DNA of 64,000 bases from an uncultured beta proteobacterium (GCA_903905655.1 CAIVHG010000035.1:1-64000); one strand, 5' to 3'. Numbered from the stretch's first letter, positions 37,846 to 49,031 are shown. Notes: generated by a model from the sequence alone, not told the origin. Translations and numbers: made by a program.

Positions 37846-38708
37846 TCGAAGGCCGCGCCAGAAGCGAGCCGCGTGCGGTGCGCATCGCGCTGACCTCAAT
37901 CGCGCTGGCGTTCCTGTTCTTTTTTCTGATCCTGCCGCTCGCCGCGGTGTTCGTCGAAGCATTGCGCGCCGGAATTGCGGCCTATGCCGGGGCGCTCACT
38001 GAACCCGAGACGCTGCACGCCATCGGACTGACGCTGCTCATCGCCGCCATCGCATTGCCGTTCAATATTCTGTTCGGCGTGGCCGCCGCGTGGGCCATCG
38101 CAAAGTTCGAGTTCCGCGGCAAGAGCCTGCTCATCACGCTGATCGATCTGCCCTTTGCCGTTTCGCCGGTGGTCGCGGGCCTGCTGTTCATTTTGCTGTT
38201 CGGGGCGCAGGGCTATTTCGGGCACTGGCTGCAGGCGCACGACGTGAAGATCGTGTTCGCCATTCCCGGCATGGTGCTGGCAACGCTGTTCGTGACGGTT
38301 CCGTTCGTCGCACGCGAGCTGATTCCGCTCATGCAGGAGCAGGGCCGCGACGAGGAAGAAGCGGCGATCTCGCTCGGCGCGTCCGGCTGGCAGATGTTCA
38401 TGCGGGTGACAGTGCCCAACATCAAGTGGAGCCTGCTCTATGGCGTGATCCTCGCCAATGCACGCGCGATGGGCGAGTTCGGCGCGGTGTCGGTGGTCTC
38501 CGGCCATATCCGCGGCGAGACCAACACGCTGCCGCTGCACGTGGAAATCTTCTACAACGAGTACAACATGGTCGGCGCGTTCGCCGCCGCCTCCGTGCTC
38601 GCGCTGCTTGCCCTGGTCACGCTGGCCGCGAAGTCCGTGGTGGAATGGCGCATGCGCGTCGAGACGGAAATGTTGTCGGCGGGTCTTTCGCCGGAAAAAG
38701 GATCCTGA
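37842..38708 (+). CDS. cysW: Sulfate ABC transporter permease CysW
   Basis: [63 protein letters not shown] overlap with cysT. Confidence 0.93.
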   Translation: MIEGRARSEPRAVRIALTSIALAFLFFFLILPLAAVFVEALRAGIAAYAGALTEPETLHAIGLTLLIAAIALPFNILFGVAAAWAIAKFEFRGKSLLITLIDLPFAVSPVVAGLLFILLFGAQGYFGHWLQAHDVKIVFAIPGMVLATLFVTVPFVARELIPLMQEQGRDEEEAAISLGASGWQMFMRVTVPNIKWSLLYGVILANARAMGEFGAVSVVSGHIRGETNTLPLHVEIFYNEYNMVGAFAAASVLALLALVTLAAKSVVEWRMRVETEMLSAGLSPEKGS

Positions 38709-38710
38709 GC

Positions 38711-39751
38711 ATGGGTATCGCAGTCCACGGCATCACCAAACGGTTCGGCGACTTTGTCGCGCTCGACAACGTCAGCCTGGAAATACCAACGGGAGAACTG
38801 GTCGCCCTGCTCGGCCCCTCGGGCTGCGGCAAGACGACGCTGCTGCGTATCATCGCGGGCATGGAGTCGGCAGACGCCGGCCAGGTGCTGTTCTCGGGAG
38901 AGGAAGCGACGCACCTGCATGCGCGCGAGCGCCAGGTCGGCTTCGTATTCCAGCACTACGCTCTGTTCAGGCACATGTCGGTGTTCGAGAACGTGGCGTT
39001 CGGGCTGCGCGTCAAGCCGCGCGGCCAGCGCCTACCGGAGCCCGAGATCCGCGAGCGCGTGATGAGCCTGTTGAAGCTGGTGCAACTCGACTGGCTCGCC
39101 CAGCGCTACCCGTCGCAGCTTTCAGGCGGGCAGCGGCAACGCATTGCGCTCGCCCGCGCGCTCGCCGTCGAGCCCAAGGTGCTGCTGCTCGACGAGCCGT
39201 TCGGCGCGCTCGATACCCAGGTGCGCAAGGAACTGCGCCGCTGGCTGCGGCGGCTGCACGACGAGATGCACATCGCCAGCATATTCGTCACGCACGACCA
39301 GGAAGAGGCGCTGGAAGTCGCCGACCGCGTCGTCGTGCTCAACCGCGGGCAAATCGAGCAGGTCGGCTCGCCGGATGAAGTCTATGCGCATCCGGCCTCA
39401 CCCTTCGTCTTTCGCTTCCTCGGCAACGTCAATGTCTTTCACAGCCGCATGCACGGCGCTTGGGCGGACGTCGCGCAGGAAGTGCCGCGCACCGAGGGCC
39501 ACGGCGATTCGATCGCCTTCGTGCGCCCGCACGACATCGAGCTCGAGCGGAAGCAGGCAACAGGTTCCATCAAAGCCCAAGTGCGCCACGTGCAGCCTAT
39601 CGGGCCCACGGTGCGCGTCGAACTGGAGCACGACGGCGAGATCGTAGAAGTAGACCTCACCCGCGATCGCCATGAAACACTGCGCCTGCAGTCCGGAGAA
39701 ACCGTCTGGATGCGACCGCGCCAGGTGAAGGTTTTTTCCGCCAAGGCATAG
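38711..39751 (+). CDS. cysA: Sulfate/thiosulfate ABC transporter ATPase CysA
   Basis: [45 protein letters not shown]. Confidence 0.94.
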   Translation: MGIAVHGITKRFGDFVALDNVSLEIPTGELVALLGPSGCGKTTLLRIIAGMESADAGQVLFSGEEATHLHARERQVGFVFQHYALFRHMSVFENVAFGLRVKPRGQRLPEPEIRERVMSLLKLVQLDWLAQRYPSQLSGGQRQRIALARALAVEPKVLLLDEPFGALDTQVRKELRRWLRRLHDEMHIASIFVTHDQEEALEVADRVVVLNRGQIEQVGSPDEVYAHPASPFVFRFLGNVNVFHSRMHGAWADVAQEVPRTEGHGDSIAFVRPHDIELERKQATGSIKAQVRHVQPIGPTVRVELEHDGEIVEVDLTRDRHETLRLQSGETVWMRPRQVKVFSAKA

Positions 39752-39842
39752 GCCGTAAGACTCGACATCAATACTGGCGCGATGATGCAGCGTCGCCTAA
39801 AGACGATGCCCTACCCTTCAACATAAAACGAATCACGCGCAT

Positions 39843-39884
39843 AAACAAACGGCCGTGCAGCAAATGCTGCACGGCCGTTTGTTT
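39843..39884. terminator. Bidirectional Rho-independent-type terminator
   Basis: Perfect 20-bp inverted repeat AAACAAACGGCCGTGCAGCA-AA-TGCTGCACGGCCGTTTGTTT between convergent genes, T-rich outer arm. Confidence 0.9.
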
Positions 39885-39946
39885 TCAGACCCGATGCCGA
39901 AGCGGGAGAATCACCGGCCCGGCAACCCGGAAGGCGAACCTCCCGG

Positions 39947-42028
39947 TCAGTGCCTCCAGTTCTGGAGATACTCGTTGTCGTTGATGTCGCGCCCTCTGAG
40001 CTGAACGAGATTGAAGTTGCCCGAGGCCGTGGCCTTGGACATGTCGCCCCAGGCTACACCGCTGTTGGTCAGCGCCACGCTGGCCGCCGTCAGCGCCACT
40101 TTGGTTTGATCCTGATACAGCGTGCCGGTGGAACCGCCGATGGGCCGGCTTTGCACTTGCACTTTGCTGATGGCAGGCGCACCGGCGACGTTCGTCCACT
40201 TGACGGTAAACGAAGCACCGCCAGCAAACGCGCTGCTGCTGAGAGGATCGATCAGGTTCTTGGTTTCCGTCGCCAAACCCGTGTTGAAGGTCAGCTTGTC
40301 GACTTCGCCGCTGCCCACTGTGCTACCTAGCGCAACGGGCCGGCCGCGCAGGCGTTCCACGTAAATGAGATTAGGCGTCGTAGTGGCATTGCCGACGTTG
40401 AATATCTTGAATTGATAGGCCGAGAACGGCTGCAATCCCGTGATCGTGGCGTCCGTTGCCGCAGTCGCCGCGAAATCCGGGCTGCTCGTGCTGCCGAATG
40501 AGCTCTGGGAATTCGCATTTTCCGGATCAGCAGCGGTTGCCTTGCGGTACTGCATCTTGTAAAACCCGGTGCAGGAAGCAGGCGTCGCCGTGCTGCTCGT
40601 CGTAATCGCATAGAAAGTGTCGCAGCCGCTGAGCAAGGGGTTGAGCACTATGCCGTTGTTCGGAAGGCCGGGACCCGTGACATTGACATACGCAATCTTC
40701 TTGCCATTGCCGCGCGACGAACCACTAACCGCACCGCCCGCGCCGCCTGCACCATAATCGAAGCCTATGGTAAAGCCCGAATAGTAATAAGCGCCTTTAG
40801 CACGAGCCGTCGTGCCGGTGCCGCGGGTCTCGAGCTGCTCTTCGCGATTGACCGCGCCGTTGATGCTTACCCTGTACAGGCGCTGGTTTCCGCGCACCTT
40901 CCAGGTTCCGCCGGTCTTGGTTGAATTCTCAGCCACCGTCTGGATCCACTCGCCCACGCCATCAGCGCGCTTGAGTGCAAAGCGCACCAGGGCACGCTGA
41001 TCGCCTGCGGTGGTGCTGTAAAAGCGGATTACCTCAGGCTTGGCGAAGGTCGCGCCGTCGTAGGTCGAACCCGTCAGGTACGAATCGAATTCCTGGGAAC
41101 CGGTATTGCCGTCATTCAGGTAATCGGATGCGAACGGCAATGCAGCGCATGCCGCAGCCTGCCCAGTACTGCCAAACGTGCCGCGCTGTGCTGCGGCCAA
41201 AGCGAAACAGCTATTGAAAGCCGCCTGCACGTTGTCAGCGACCGACATATCGTCGACAGTCGCCGGCAACGCCGTCAGGCCGGCCTTGAAGTTCGTAGAT
41301 CCGTTGATCGTGATCGCCGCCGCGGACAGGTCGGCGGTCACGGTCTGGCCGCTCATGTTGCCCATGTCATCGGTCTTGGCGCCGCCAGGACTGGTGATGC
41401 TGACACCGTTCGGCGTCACGATCACCTTGATGTTGTCCAGCACCTTGTCGAATCCGCCGCGGTTCGCGGTGAATTGAGTGGCTATCAGATCGACGCTGCC
41501 CGTCACGCCTGCTGCGGCCAGCGCGGGAGCGAGCGCTGCGGCGAGCGCGGTATTGCGGTCGCTCACGCCGCTGGTGGTAATGTTGGCTTTTTCAGTCGCG
41601 ATGTTCGCGGAGAGCGTCGCGGGATTGCCGTCGCTCGCGAGCGTCGCAGCGATGGCATTGGTAAGAGAAGTCACATTGACGGTGCTGATACCGGTCGCCG
41701 TCGTGGCCAGCACGGACACCAGTGTCTGAGTGACGTCGCCTACCTGCGCGGTCGCACTGATCACGTAGGGCGCAGGGCAACCCGTCACCGGGATCGAGTA
41801 GGCGCCAGTCGCATCGGCGGTACCGGTCTTGGTGGTACCGTCAGAGCAGGTTATGGTGATGGCCGCATTTGCGAGCGGCGCGCCGGACGCGGCCGTGCCG
41901 CTAATCGTAGGCGTCGACGTGATCGACGCAGTTTCTCCTCCACCGCAACCTGCCAAAGCCAGCGCAACTAAGCCGGCGAGAACCGTAGCATGCCTTCTTG
42001 CGAAAGCAGATAGACCGAACCTCTGCAT
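39947..42028 (-). CDS. Large putative surface/periplasmic lipoprotein, unknown function
   Basis: Lipobox LALAGC; N-terminal carboxypeptidase-regulatory-like segment; AGGAG before ATG. Confidence 0.65.
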   Translation of the reverse strand: MQRFGLSAFARRHATVLAGLVALALAGCGGGETASITSTPTISGTAASGAPLANAAITITCSDGTTKTGTADATGAYSIPVTGCPAPYVISATAQVGDVTQTLVSVLATTATGISTVNVTSLTNAIAATLASDGNPATLSANIATEKANITTSGVSDRNTALAAALAPALAAAGVTGSVDLIATQFTANRGGFDKVLDNIKVIVTPNGVSITSPGGAKTDDMGNMSGQTVTADLSAAAITINGSTNFKAGLTALPATVDDMSVADNVQAAFNSCFALAAAQRGTFGSTGQAAACAALPFASDYLNDGNTGSQEFDSYLTGSTYDGATFAKPEVIRFYSTTAGDQRALVRFALKRADGVGEWIQTVAENSTKTGGTWKVRGNQRLYRVSINGAVNREEQLETRGTGTTARAKGAYYYSGFTIGFDYGAGGAGGAVSGSSRGNGKKIAYVNVTGPGLPNNGIVLNPLLSGCDTFYAITTSSTATPASCTGFYKMQYRKATAADPENANSQSSFGSTSSPDFAATAATDATITGLQPFSAYQFKIFNVGNATTTPNLIYVERLRGRPVALGSTVGSGEVDKLTFNTGLATETKNLIDPLSSSAFAGGASFTVKWTNVAGAPAISKVQVQSRPIGGSTGTLYQDQTKVALTAASVALTNSGVAWGDMSKATASGNFNLVQLRGRDINDNEYLQNWRH

Positions 42029-42386
42029 TGTTTCCACTCCTGTCATGATCAATGTAACAACTTCTGATCGCCGTATTCGACGATGCAAAATTCATTTGCC
42101 CGCACACATCGCACAGCTGCGGGGCGCGGAGTGTAGCAGTGATCTGACTAAGACATTGCACTGATTACTGTGGCGACCTCCAAGCTTACGCCGAGCTTAC
42201 GATGACCATTGCATCAACAATGGCATTCGCGCATTAATCATTAATTTAATAATTGACATCGAACATGCTCGCGATGCGGAGGCGTCGCTGGTGAAATTGG
42301 TCTGATGTCGATCGCGCGGCGCACTTCAGGTGCCGCAATTGAAATTGCGACAGCCAATGCATGGACCGCGGGCGCGGTCGCAGCGT

Positions 42387-43598
42387 CTAATGCACCAGCT
42401 GGTTGATCTGAATGATCGGCAGCAGTATCGCAAGCACGATGAGCAGCACGATGCCGCCCATCACCAGGATCATCGCGGGTTCGAGCAACGTAACGAACAC
42501 CGCGAGCCGCCGCTCCAGCGCCTGCGTTTCCAGCCGTGCAGCGCGCTCCAGCATCTGCTCCAGCTTTCCACTCACTTCGCCGCTTGCGATCAGATGCACC
42601 AGCAGCGGCGGAAAGGCCCGCGTCGCTCCCAATGCCCGCGCCAGGCCTGCGCCTTCGCGCACGCGCTCGATGACGCGCTCGATCGCCTCCCGCAGTACCA
42701 GGTTGCTCATCACCCGCGCGCCCGAGTCGAGCGCACTGAGCAGCGGCACGCCGCCGCCGACCAGGATCGCCAGTGTGCTGGCAAAGCGCGAGGTATTAAT
42801 GCCGCGGATCAGCGCCCCGATGCCGGGCATGCGCAGCAACAGCGCATCGCAGCGCCGCTTCACTTCGACACGGCGCAGCAGCCTGCGCGCGAGCACGACG
42901 CAGGCCACGATCAGCACCAGCAGAAACGGCCAGGCGGCGCGCAAAAAGTCGCTCAATGCGATGAGCCCACGGGTGAGCAGCGGCAGACTCTGCTTTGATT
43001 GCGCGAACACCTGCACCACCTGCGGCACCACGTAGACCAGCAGCCCGGTGACGATCATGATCGCGACCACCGACACCAGCAGCGGATAAAGCAACGCGAG
43101 CTCAGTCTTCTGCTTCAGCGCCTGCCGCACGTCCAGATAGTCCGCGAGTTGCTGCAGGATCGTCGGCAGCGCGCCGGATTCTTCGCCTCCATGCACCAGG
43201 GCGCGGTAGAAATCGGGAAAGCTGCTTTCAAAGCTTCCAAGCGCTCGCGCCAGTGAGGCTCCCGCGATGACATCCGCCTTGACTCCCGCAAGCACCTCGC
43301 GCGTCGTGGGGGCGGTTGCTTCCTCGATGAGCGCCGTCAGCGACTGCTCGATGGTGAGGCCTGATTCAAGCAGCGTGGCGAGCTGCCGCGTCAACAGGCT
43401 CAGCTCGGTCGCGGAAATGCCCTGCTTCCAGCTCCACCTCCGCCGCGAGCGCTCCTGTGCGCGAATCGCATCGACCACCGATGGCAGCAGGCCCTGCGCA
43501 CGCAGCTGGGCGCGCACCTGGCGCGCCGTGTCCGCCTGCAGCACGCCGGACACCGTGCGGCCGTTTGCATCCAGCGCTTCGTATCGGAATGCTGCCAT
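42387..43598 (-). CDS. gspF: Type II secretion inner-membrane protein GspF
   Basis: MAAFRYEALDANGRTVSGVLQADTARQVRAQLRAQGLLP; typical length. Confidence 0.95.
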   Translation of the reverse strand: MAAFRYEALDANGRTVSGVLQADTARQVRAQLRAQGLLPSVVDAIRAQERSRRRWSWKQGISATELSLLTRQLATLLESGLTIEQSLTALIEEATAPTTREVLAGVKADVIAGASLARALGSFESSFPDFYRALVHGGEESGALPTILQQLADYLDVRQALKQKTELALLYPLLVSVVAIMIVTGLLVYVVPQVVQVFAQSKQSLPLLTRGLIALSDFLRAAWPFLLVLIVACVVLARRLLRRVEVKRRCDALLLRMPGIGALIRGINTSRFASTLAILVGGGVPLLSALDSGARVMSNLVLREAIERVIERVREGAGLARALGATRAFPPLLVHLIASGEVSGKLEQMLERAARLETQALERRLAVFVTLLEPAMILVMGGIVLLIVLAILLPIIQINQLVH

Positions 43599-43604
43599 GC
43601 GGAC

Positions 43605-45083
43605 TTATTCGCCGGTGACCCGCACGATCTCTTCCAGGCTGGTCACGCCGTCAGCAACCCAGCGCATGCCGTCCTGCTGCAATGAGCGCATGCCGCGTGC
43701 CACGACATGACTCCTCAGTATCTGCTCTGAAGCGCGATCGTGTATCAGGCGCCGCAGCTCATCGTCCACTGTCAAAAGCTCGTAGATGCCGGTGCGTCCG
43801 CGGTAACCGGATTGCATGCACGCTGCGCAGCCCTGCGCCGTATAGAGCTGGCGGCCGGACCCAGCAGCGCCCAGCATTTTCAATTCAGTCGTATCTGCAG
43901 CGTATGGCTTGCGGCACTCAGTGCACAGCGTGCGCACCAGGCGCTGGGCGCCGACCCCGATCAGGCTCGACGCCAAGAGAAACGGCTCGACACCCATGTC
44001 GACCAACCGCGTCACCGCGCTCACCGCATCGTTGGTGTGCAGCGTCGCAAACACCAGGTGCCCGGTGAGGCTCGCCTGCACCGCGATCTGCGCGGTCTCG
44101 ATGTCGCGGATTTCACCGATCATGATGACGTCCGGGTCCTGGCGCAGGATGGTGCGCAGCGCATGCGCGAAACTCATTCCGATCCTGGCATTGACCTGCG
44201 TTTGGCTGATGCCATCGAGATCATACTCAATGGGATCTTCGACCGTCATGATGTTGAGCGCTGTCGCGTTCAGCCGCGACAGCGCTGCGTAGAGCGTAGT
44301 GGTCTTGCCCGAGCCGGTTGGACCGGTGACGAGCACGATGCCGTGCGGCTCGCGGATCAGCTGGTCCATGTGCGCGAGCGTGCCGTCGTCCATGCCGAGC
44401 CGCGTCAGGTCGAGCCGCCCCGCCTGCTTGTCGAGCAGCCGCAGCACGACACGCTCGCCGTGCCCGGTGGGGATGGTGGATACGCGCACATCGATCGACT
44501 TGCCAGCCACCCGCAGCGCGATGCGCCCGCCCTGCGGCATGCGCTTTTCCGCGATGTCGAGCTGCGCCATGATCTTGACGCGCGAGACGATCGCCGCATG
44601 CAATGCACGCGCCGGCTCGAGCAGATCGCGCAGTGTGCCGTCGATCCTGAGCCGCACCACGGAGCGTGTTTCGAAAGGCTCGATGTGTATATCGGAAGCG
44701 CGCTCGCGCAGCGCCTGCGTGAACAACGCGTTGATCAGCCGTATGACCGGAGCGCTGTCCTGGCTGTCGAGCAGGTCTTCCACCTGCGGGATATCCTGCA
44801 GCAGGCTCGACAGGTCGAGCTCCCCGGAAAAGTCGTCGGCCATGGTCGCAGCCGCGCTGCCGTCTCCGTTGTAGAGGCTCGCCAGCAGTTCGTCGAAGTC
44901 AGCAGCAGCGATGGCACGCGAACGCAGCGGCACGCCCAGCGTGCGCCGCAGTTCCGCCAGCGCCCGCGGCTGCGCATCCTCGCGCACCGCCACCTCCGCG
45001 AGTTCAGGCGTAAGCGCAGTAACGACCACGCCGTTCAGCTTGGCGAATGCGTACGGTACTGCAGTGATTGCCTTGCTCACCAC
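43605..45083 (-). CDS. gspE: Type II secretion ATPase GspE
   Basis: GPTGSGKTTTLYAAL, VEDPIEYDLDGISQTQVN, GEIRDIETAQIAVQASLTGH; GTG start inferred after the gspD stop. Confidence 0.93.
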   Translation of the reverse strand: MVSKAITAVPYAFAKLNGVVVTALTPELAEVAVREDAQPRALAELRRTLGVPLRSRAIAAADFDELLASLYNGDGSAAATMADDFSGELDLSSLLQDIPQVEDLLDSQDSAPVIRLINALFTQALRERASDIHIEPFETRSVVRLRIDGTLRDLLEPARALHAAIVSRVKIMAQLDIAEKRMPQGGRIALRVAGKSIDVRVSTIPTGHGERVVLRLLDKQAGRLDLTRLGMDDGTLAHMDQLIREPHGIVLVTGPTGSGKTTTLYAALSRLNATALNIMTVEDPIEYDLDGISQTQVNARIGMSFAHALRTILRQDPDVIMIGEIRDIETAQIAVQASLTGHLVFATLHTNDAVSAVTRLVDMGVEPFLLASSLIGVGAQRLVRTLCTECRKPYAADTTELKMLGAAGSGRQLYTAQGCAACMQSGYRGRTGIYELLTVDDELRRLIHDRASEQILRSHVVARGMRSLQQDGMRWVADGVTSLEEIVRVTGE

Positions 45084-45090
45084 GAGAGCA

Positions 45091-47340
45091 TTATCTGGCA
45101 GGAGCGGGATTGGCGGCGGTCGCCGGCCGCGGCGGCAGGCTCGGTGACGGTATATAGGGCAGCGGACCGTCAGAAACGGGCTCCACCTTGCGCTGCTCGC
45201 CCAGGATGTAGTCATAGCGATCGTTGGTGAGGCGATCCGCCTGACCGCCGTCGCGCAGCACTACCGGCCGCAGAAATACCATGAGGTTGGTCTTGCTCTG
45301 CGAGCGCGTCTTGTAGCGGAACAGGCTGCCGAACAGCGGCAGGTCGCCGAGCAACGGGACCTTTTGCACGCCGTCGGTGACGCTGTCCTGCATCAATCCG
45401 CCGATCACCACGATCTGCCCGTCGTCGACGAGCACGGTCGATTGCATGGACCGCTTGTTGGTGATCACGCCGGCGGCATTGCTCTGATCCTGCACGCTGG
45501 ATACTTCTTCGTAAATCTGCAGCCGCACCAGGCCGCCCTGCGAAATCTGCGGCTTCAGCTTGAGCACCAACCCGACGTCGCGCCGCTCGATGGTCTGAAA
45601 GGGGGTCGGCGTCGTGGCAGCGCTCGATACCGCGTACTGCCCGGTAATGAACGGCACGTTCTGCCCGACCACGATCGTGGCTTCCTCGTTGTCCAGCGTC
45701 AGCAGCGTCGGTGTCGACAGGATGTTGGCATTGCTGTCGGTCTCCAGCGCGCGCACCAGCAGGCCGAGGTTCAGAAGCTGCACGCCCGTGCCGGGGATCG
45801 TCACTGTGCCTTTGACCACGCCCACGTTCAGGCCGACGCCGGCGCTGGCCGGGTTCTGCGAAATGCCGAGGATATTCTGGCCGGACGTGCCGAAGTTGGT
45901 GCCGCCAAACGCCGACGAGCGACTCGAACCCAGGCCGTTGAGATCCTGCCATTGAATGCCGAATTCCGCGGCCTTGGCGGCCGTGATCTCGGCGATCAGC
46001 GCTTCGACGTAGACCTGAGCGCGCCGCACGTCCAGCTTTTCCAGCACTGCGCGCAGGTCGTTATAGATCGCATCGGGCGCGGTGATGATGATCGAGTTGG
46101 TGGCTGCATCCGCCTGGATGATGCCGGGCGCGGATACGGCTACCTGGCCTGTTCCGGCAAAAGATACTGCGGCAGCGCCTTGCGGCTGCCCCGGTGCAGC
46201 CGCCGCAGCGCCCAGCGTAGTCGGAGCCGACAACGCTCCGCCCGTCGGAACCGCGGGCCGCACTGCCCCCACAGCGGCATTGCCCTGATAGATCGCGCGC
46301 AGCGTTTCGGCAACTTTCACCGCCTCGGCATTCTTCAGGTACACGACGTGCATATTGCCCGCGGCACTGGTTTCCACATCGAGCATCGATACCAGGCTGC
46401 GCAGCCGCGCGAGGCGCGATGGATTGTTCGACCGCGCAAGCAGCGAATTCGCGCGCACGTCCGCGATGATCGTAATGGATTGACTCGGGTCCGCCGCGCC
46501 CTGGGCCTGCGCCGCCTCCGCAAAGAAACGGTTTACCGTTTGCGCGACATCGGTCGCTGAGGCATAGCGCAGCGGGATCACCATGCCGTCGGCACCGCTC
46601 GGCTGATCGAGGGAACTGATGATTTTCTCGAGCCGCTGCAGATTGCCCGCGTAATCCGTGATGATCAGAGAATTGCTGCTCTGGTGCGCAGTGATCGTGT
46701 TGTTGGGAGCGATCAGCGGCCGCAGCACCGGCACGAGCTGCGCCGCAGCCTCGTACTTCAACGTGAACACCTGCGTCTGCACTTCGTCATTGCCGGCACG
46801 CGGCCGGTCCTGCGGACCGTAGGTCGGGCTTTGATAGAGCTTGACGTCGCCTTCGGGAACGATATTGACGGTGCCGCGGCCCTCGATCGCAGCGAAGCCC
46901 TGCATGCGCAGCGCGGACAGGAACACGTCGTAGACGAGCGCTTTGGCAAGCGGCTTCGAGGAGATGATATTGACCGTGCCCTTGACGCGCGGGTCGAGCA
47001 CAAAATTCTTTCCGGTGATTTCGCTCACCACTTTCACCACGCCTTCGATTTCAGCGTTGACGAAGTTGAGCGTCACCTGATCCCCACCGACGGAACGCAC
47101 CGCACCGTTGGCGGCGGACTGCGCCGGCGTATTTGTGGCAGGAGCACTTGCGGCCCGTGCTTGACCTGCAGCCGGCGCGGTTGCGGCCGGTAATTGACCC
47201 GCGCCCGCCGCATCGGCAGCCAGCACAGATCCGGCGCAGATTGCGCAGGCCATCCCGATGCCGACGATCGCGTTGCGCAGCGCGCAACACATCTCGGCCC
47301 CGGCATCAGAGGCGCTATAAACCAACAATGCAGACATCAT
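45091..47340 (-). CDS. gspD: Type II secretion secretin GspD
   Basis: VTLNFVNAEIEGVVKVVSEITGKNFVLDPRVKGTVNIIS; VGQNVPFITG; VPLLGDLPLFGSLFRYKTRSQSKTNLMVFLRP. Confidence 0.95.
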   Translation of the reverse strand: MMSALLVYSASDAGAEMCCALRNAIVGIGMACAICAGSVLAADAAGAGQLPAATAPAAGQARAASAPATNTPAQSAANGAVRSVGGDQVTLNFVNAEIEGVVKVVSEITGKNFVLDPRVKGTVNIISSKPLAKALVYDVFLSALRMQGFAAIEGRGTVNIVPEGDVKLYQSPTYGPQDRPRAGNDEVQTQVFTLKYEAAAQLVPVLRPLIAPNNTITAHQSSNSLIITDYAGNLQRLEKIISSLDQPSGADGMVIPLRYASATDVAQTVNRFFAEAAQAQGAADPSQSITIIADVRANSLLARSNNPSRLARLRSLVSMLDVETSAAGNMHVVYLKNAEAVKVAETLRAIYQGNAAVGAVRPAVPTGGALSAPTTLGAAAAAPGQPQGAAAVSFAGTGQVAVSAPGIIQADAATNSIIITAPDAIYNDLRAVLEKLDVRRAQVYVEALIAEITAAKAAEFGIQWQDLNGLGSSRSSAFGGTNFGTSGQNILGISQNPASAGVGLNVGVVKGTVTIPGTGVQLLNLGLLVRALETDSNANILSTPTLLTLDNEEATIVVGQNVPFITGQYAVSSAATTPTPFQTIERRDVGLVLKLKPQISQGGLVRLQIYEEVSSVQDQSNAAGVITNKRSMQSTVLVDDGQIVVIGGLMQDSVTDGVQKVPLLGDLPLFGSLFRYKTRSQSKTNLMVFLRPVVLRDGGQADRLTNDRYDYILGEQRKVEPVSDGPLPYIPSPSLPPRPATAANPAPAR

Positions 47341-47828
47341 TTACGCGTCCCGTTTGAAGTGACTGCGCTCAGCGGAACGCCGGGGGCCGGCGCCGCCTGT
47401 GCAGCTTGTTTTGTTTCCCATGATAGCGTCTCGCGCGCTGCGTTGCGCTCGATGACCACGTGATCGGCATAGACTTCAGCCAGCCGCAAGCCGGGCACGA
47501 TATCGCCGCCCTCGCGCACGGAAAGTATCTCCTTGGACTCGAGCTGCAGCACCGCGTATCCACGCTGGCCGCGCGCTGCGGCGGCCACGCCCAACAACCT
47601 GATCGCCATGCCGGTGGGGGCAGCCGCGTCGCGATTGCGCTGCGCGCTTCCGAACAGCGCATATGCGGACGCGACACCAGCACTCGCTTCCACACCATGC
47701 TGGGCAGGCGCTACCGCACGCGGGGCAATCCAATGCCACGTCCAGTACGCGAGCACCGCCGCCAGCAACAGCAACGCGCCAAAATTAAACAGGGATACGA
47801 TAGTAGTTTGCGCAAGCTCCGACCGCAC
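47337..47828 (-). CDS. gspC: Type II secretion protein GspC
   Basis: Single N-terminal TM, GspC-like domain; ATGA coupling to gspD. Confidence 0.75.
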   Translation of the reverse strand: MRSELAQTTIVSLFNFGALLLLAAVLAYWTWHWIAPRAVAPAQHGVEASAGVASAYALFGSAQRNRDAAAPTGMAIRLLGVAAAARGQRGYAVLQLESKEILSVREGGDIVPGLRLAEVYADHVVIERNAARETLSWETKQAAQAAPAPGVPLSAVTSNGTRK

Positions 47829-47997
47829 TGCAAGTTCCTTTAGCTAGCGTACGCTATTGCGTTTCCGCGCCGGGGGGGCAGGCGGTATCCGCAGCGATCA
47901 GTCAAATGTTGTATATTACAAGAATACGCCGCCTGATGTGCAATGGACTATCGCGGCGCCCAACCTAGCCAGGCAAAACCTCCTCTTATAGGACCTC

Positions 47998-48477
47998 ATG
48001 AATATGGCAACCGGCAGCGATGCTCGGCACGGCAATCGTTCGGCTTTGACCTGCGGCCGCGCAATGGCAGGCTTTACCCTGCTTGAAATCATGGTCGTCG
48101 TGGTCATTATCGGCATCCTCGCCGCGCTGGTCGTGCCGAAGATCATCGGCCGACCGGACGAGGCGCGCGCAGTCGCCGCGCGCCAGGACATCGCGAGCCT
48201 GATGCAGGCTCTGAAGCTCTATCGCCTCGACAACCTGCGCTATCCGAGCACCGAGCAGGGACTGCAGGCGCTCGCGGTGCGTCCAACGACGGCCCCGCTG
48301 CCGGCCAACTGGAAGGCCGGCGGTTACCTGGACCGCCTGCCCAAAGATCCGTGGGGCAATGCTTACCAATATCTCAACCCGGGCGTGCACGGCGAGATCG
48401 ACGTATTCAGCTATGGTGCCGACGGCGCGCCCGGCGGCGAAGGCAACGACGCCGACATCGGCTCGTGGAATCTCTAG
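47998..48477 (+). CDS. gspG: Type II secretion major pseudopilin GspG
   Basis: GFTLLEIMVVVVIIGILAALVVPKIIGRPDEARAVAARQDI. Confidence 0.96.
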   Translation: MNMATGSDARHGNRSALTCGRAMAGFTLLEIMVVVVIIGILAALVVPKIIGRPDEARAVAARQDIASLMQALKLYRLDNLRYPSTEQGLQALAVRPTTAPLPANWKAGGYLDRLPKDPWGNAYQYLNPGVHGEIDVFSYGADGAPGGEGNDADIGSWNL

Positions 48478-48506
48478 AATAGCCTGAGGGTACGCAACCA
48501 GTCGTA

Positions 48507-49031
48507 ATGCGCGCCATGAATCCTCTGACGATCGAGCGCGGCTTTACGCTCATCGAGATGCTGGTCGTGGTACTGATCATGGGACTGCTGCTCGGCCTGG
48601 CGAGCGCAATCGTGGGGCCGGATGACCGCACGCGGCTGCACCTCGAGGCCGAGCGGCTGGCGCGGCTGCTGGACATCGCCGCCGCAGAATCGCGCATCAC
48701 CGGCAAAGCGATTGGCTGGACCTCTGACGGAACAGGCTATCGCTTCTGGCGCGTGCGCTTCGACACCGGTTGGACCGAAATTCTCGACAGCGATGAGCTG
48801 CGCGCGCGTCCCCTGCCGCCGGGCATGACGATCTCCACTCTGCGCATCGAGAACCTGCGCCCGCAGGCAGGAAACATGCGCCTTGAGTTCATGCCGCGCA
48901 GCGCTGCGCTCCCTTTCTTCACCATCGAGATGTCGCTCGGCGCCGCGCATTCGCTCATCTCAGGCTCCGCGTTCCGCGGCATACGTGCAGACCCGCCAGG
49001 CGAGAGCAATGATGCGATCAAAGCGAACTAG
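48507..49031 (+). CDS. gspH: Type II secretion pseudopilin GspH
   Basis: GFTLIEMLVVVLIMGLLLGLASAIV. Confidence 0.85.
   Translation: MRAMNPLTIERGFTLIEMLVVVLIMGLLLGLASAIVGPDDRTRLHLEAERLARLLDIAAAESRITGKAIGWTSDGTGYRFWRVRFDTGWTEILDSDELRARPLPPGMTISTLRIENLRPQAGNMRLEFMPRSAALPFFTIEMSLGAAHSLISGSAFRGIRADPPGESNDAIKAN

Noticed and set aside
38090-38710. N-terminal 207-codon extension of the cysA ORF
   Set aside because: Overlaps cysW in another frame; ABC ATPase homology begins at [13 protein letters not shown] (38711).
42230-42260. AT-rich stretch ATTAATCATTAATTTAATAATTGACA
   Set aside because: Most likely promoter or spacer DNA; no paired -10 or conserved structure I could support.
43740-45230. 496-aa plus-strand ORF
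   Set aside because: Antisense to gspE, composition typical of a shadow frame.
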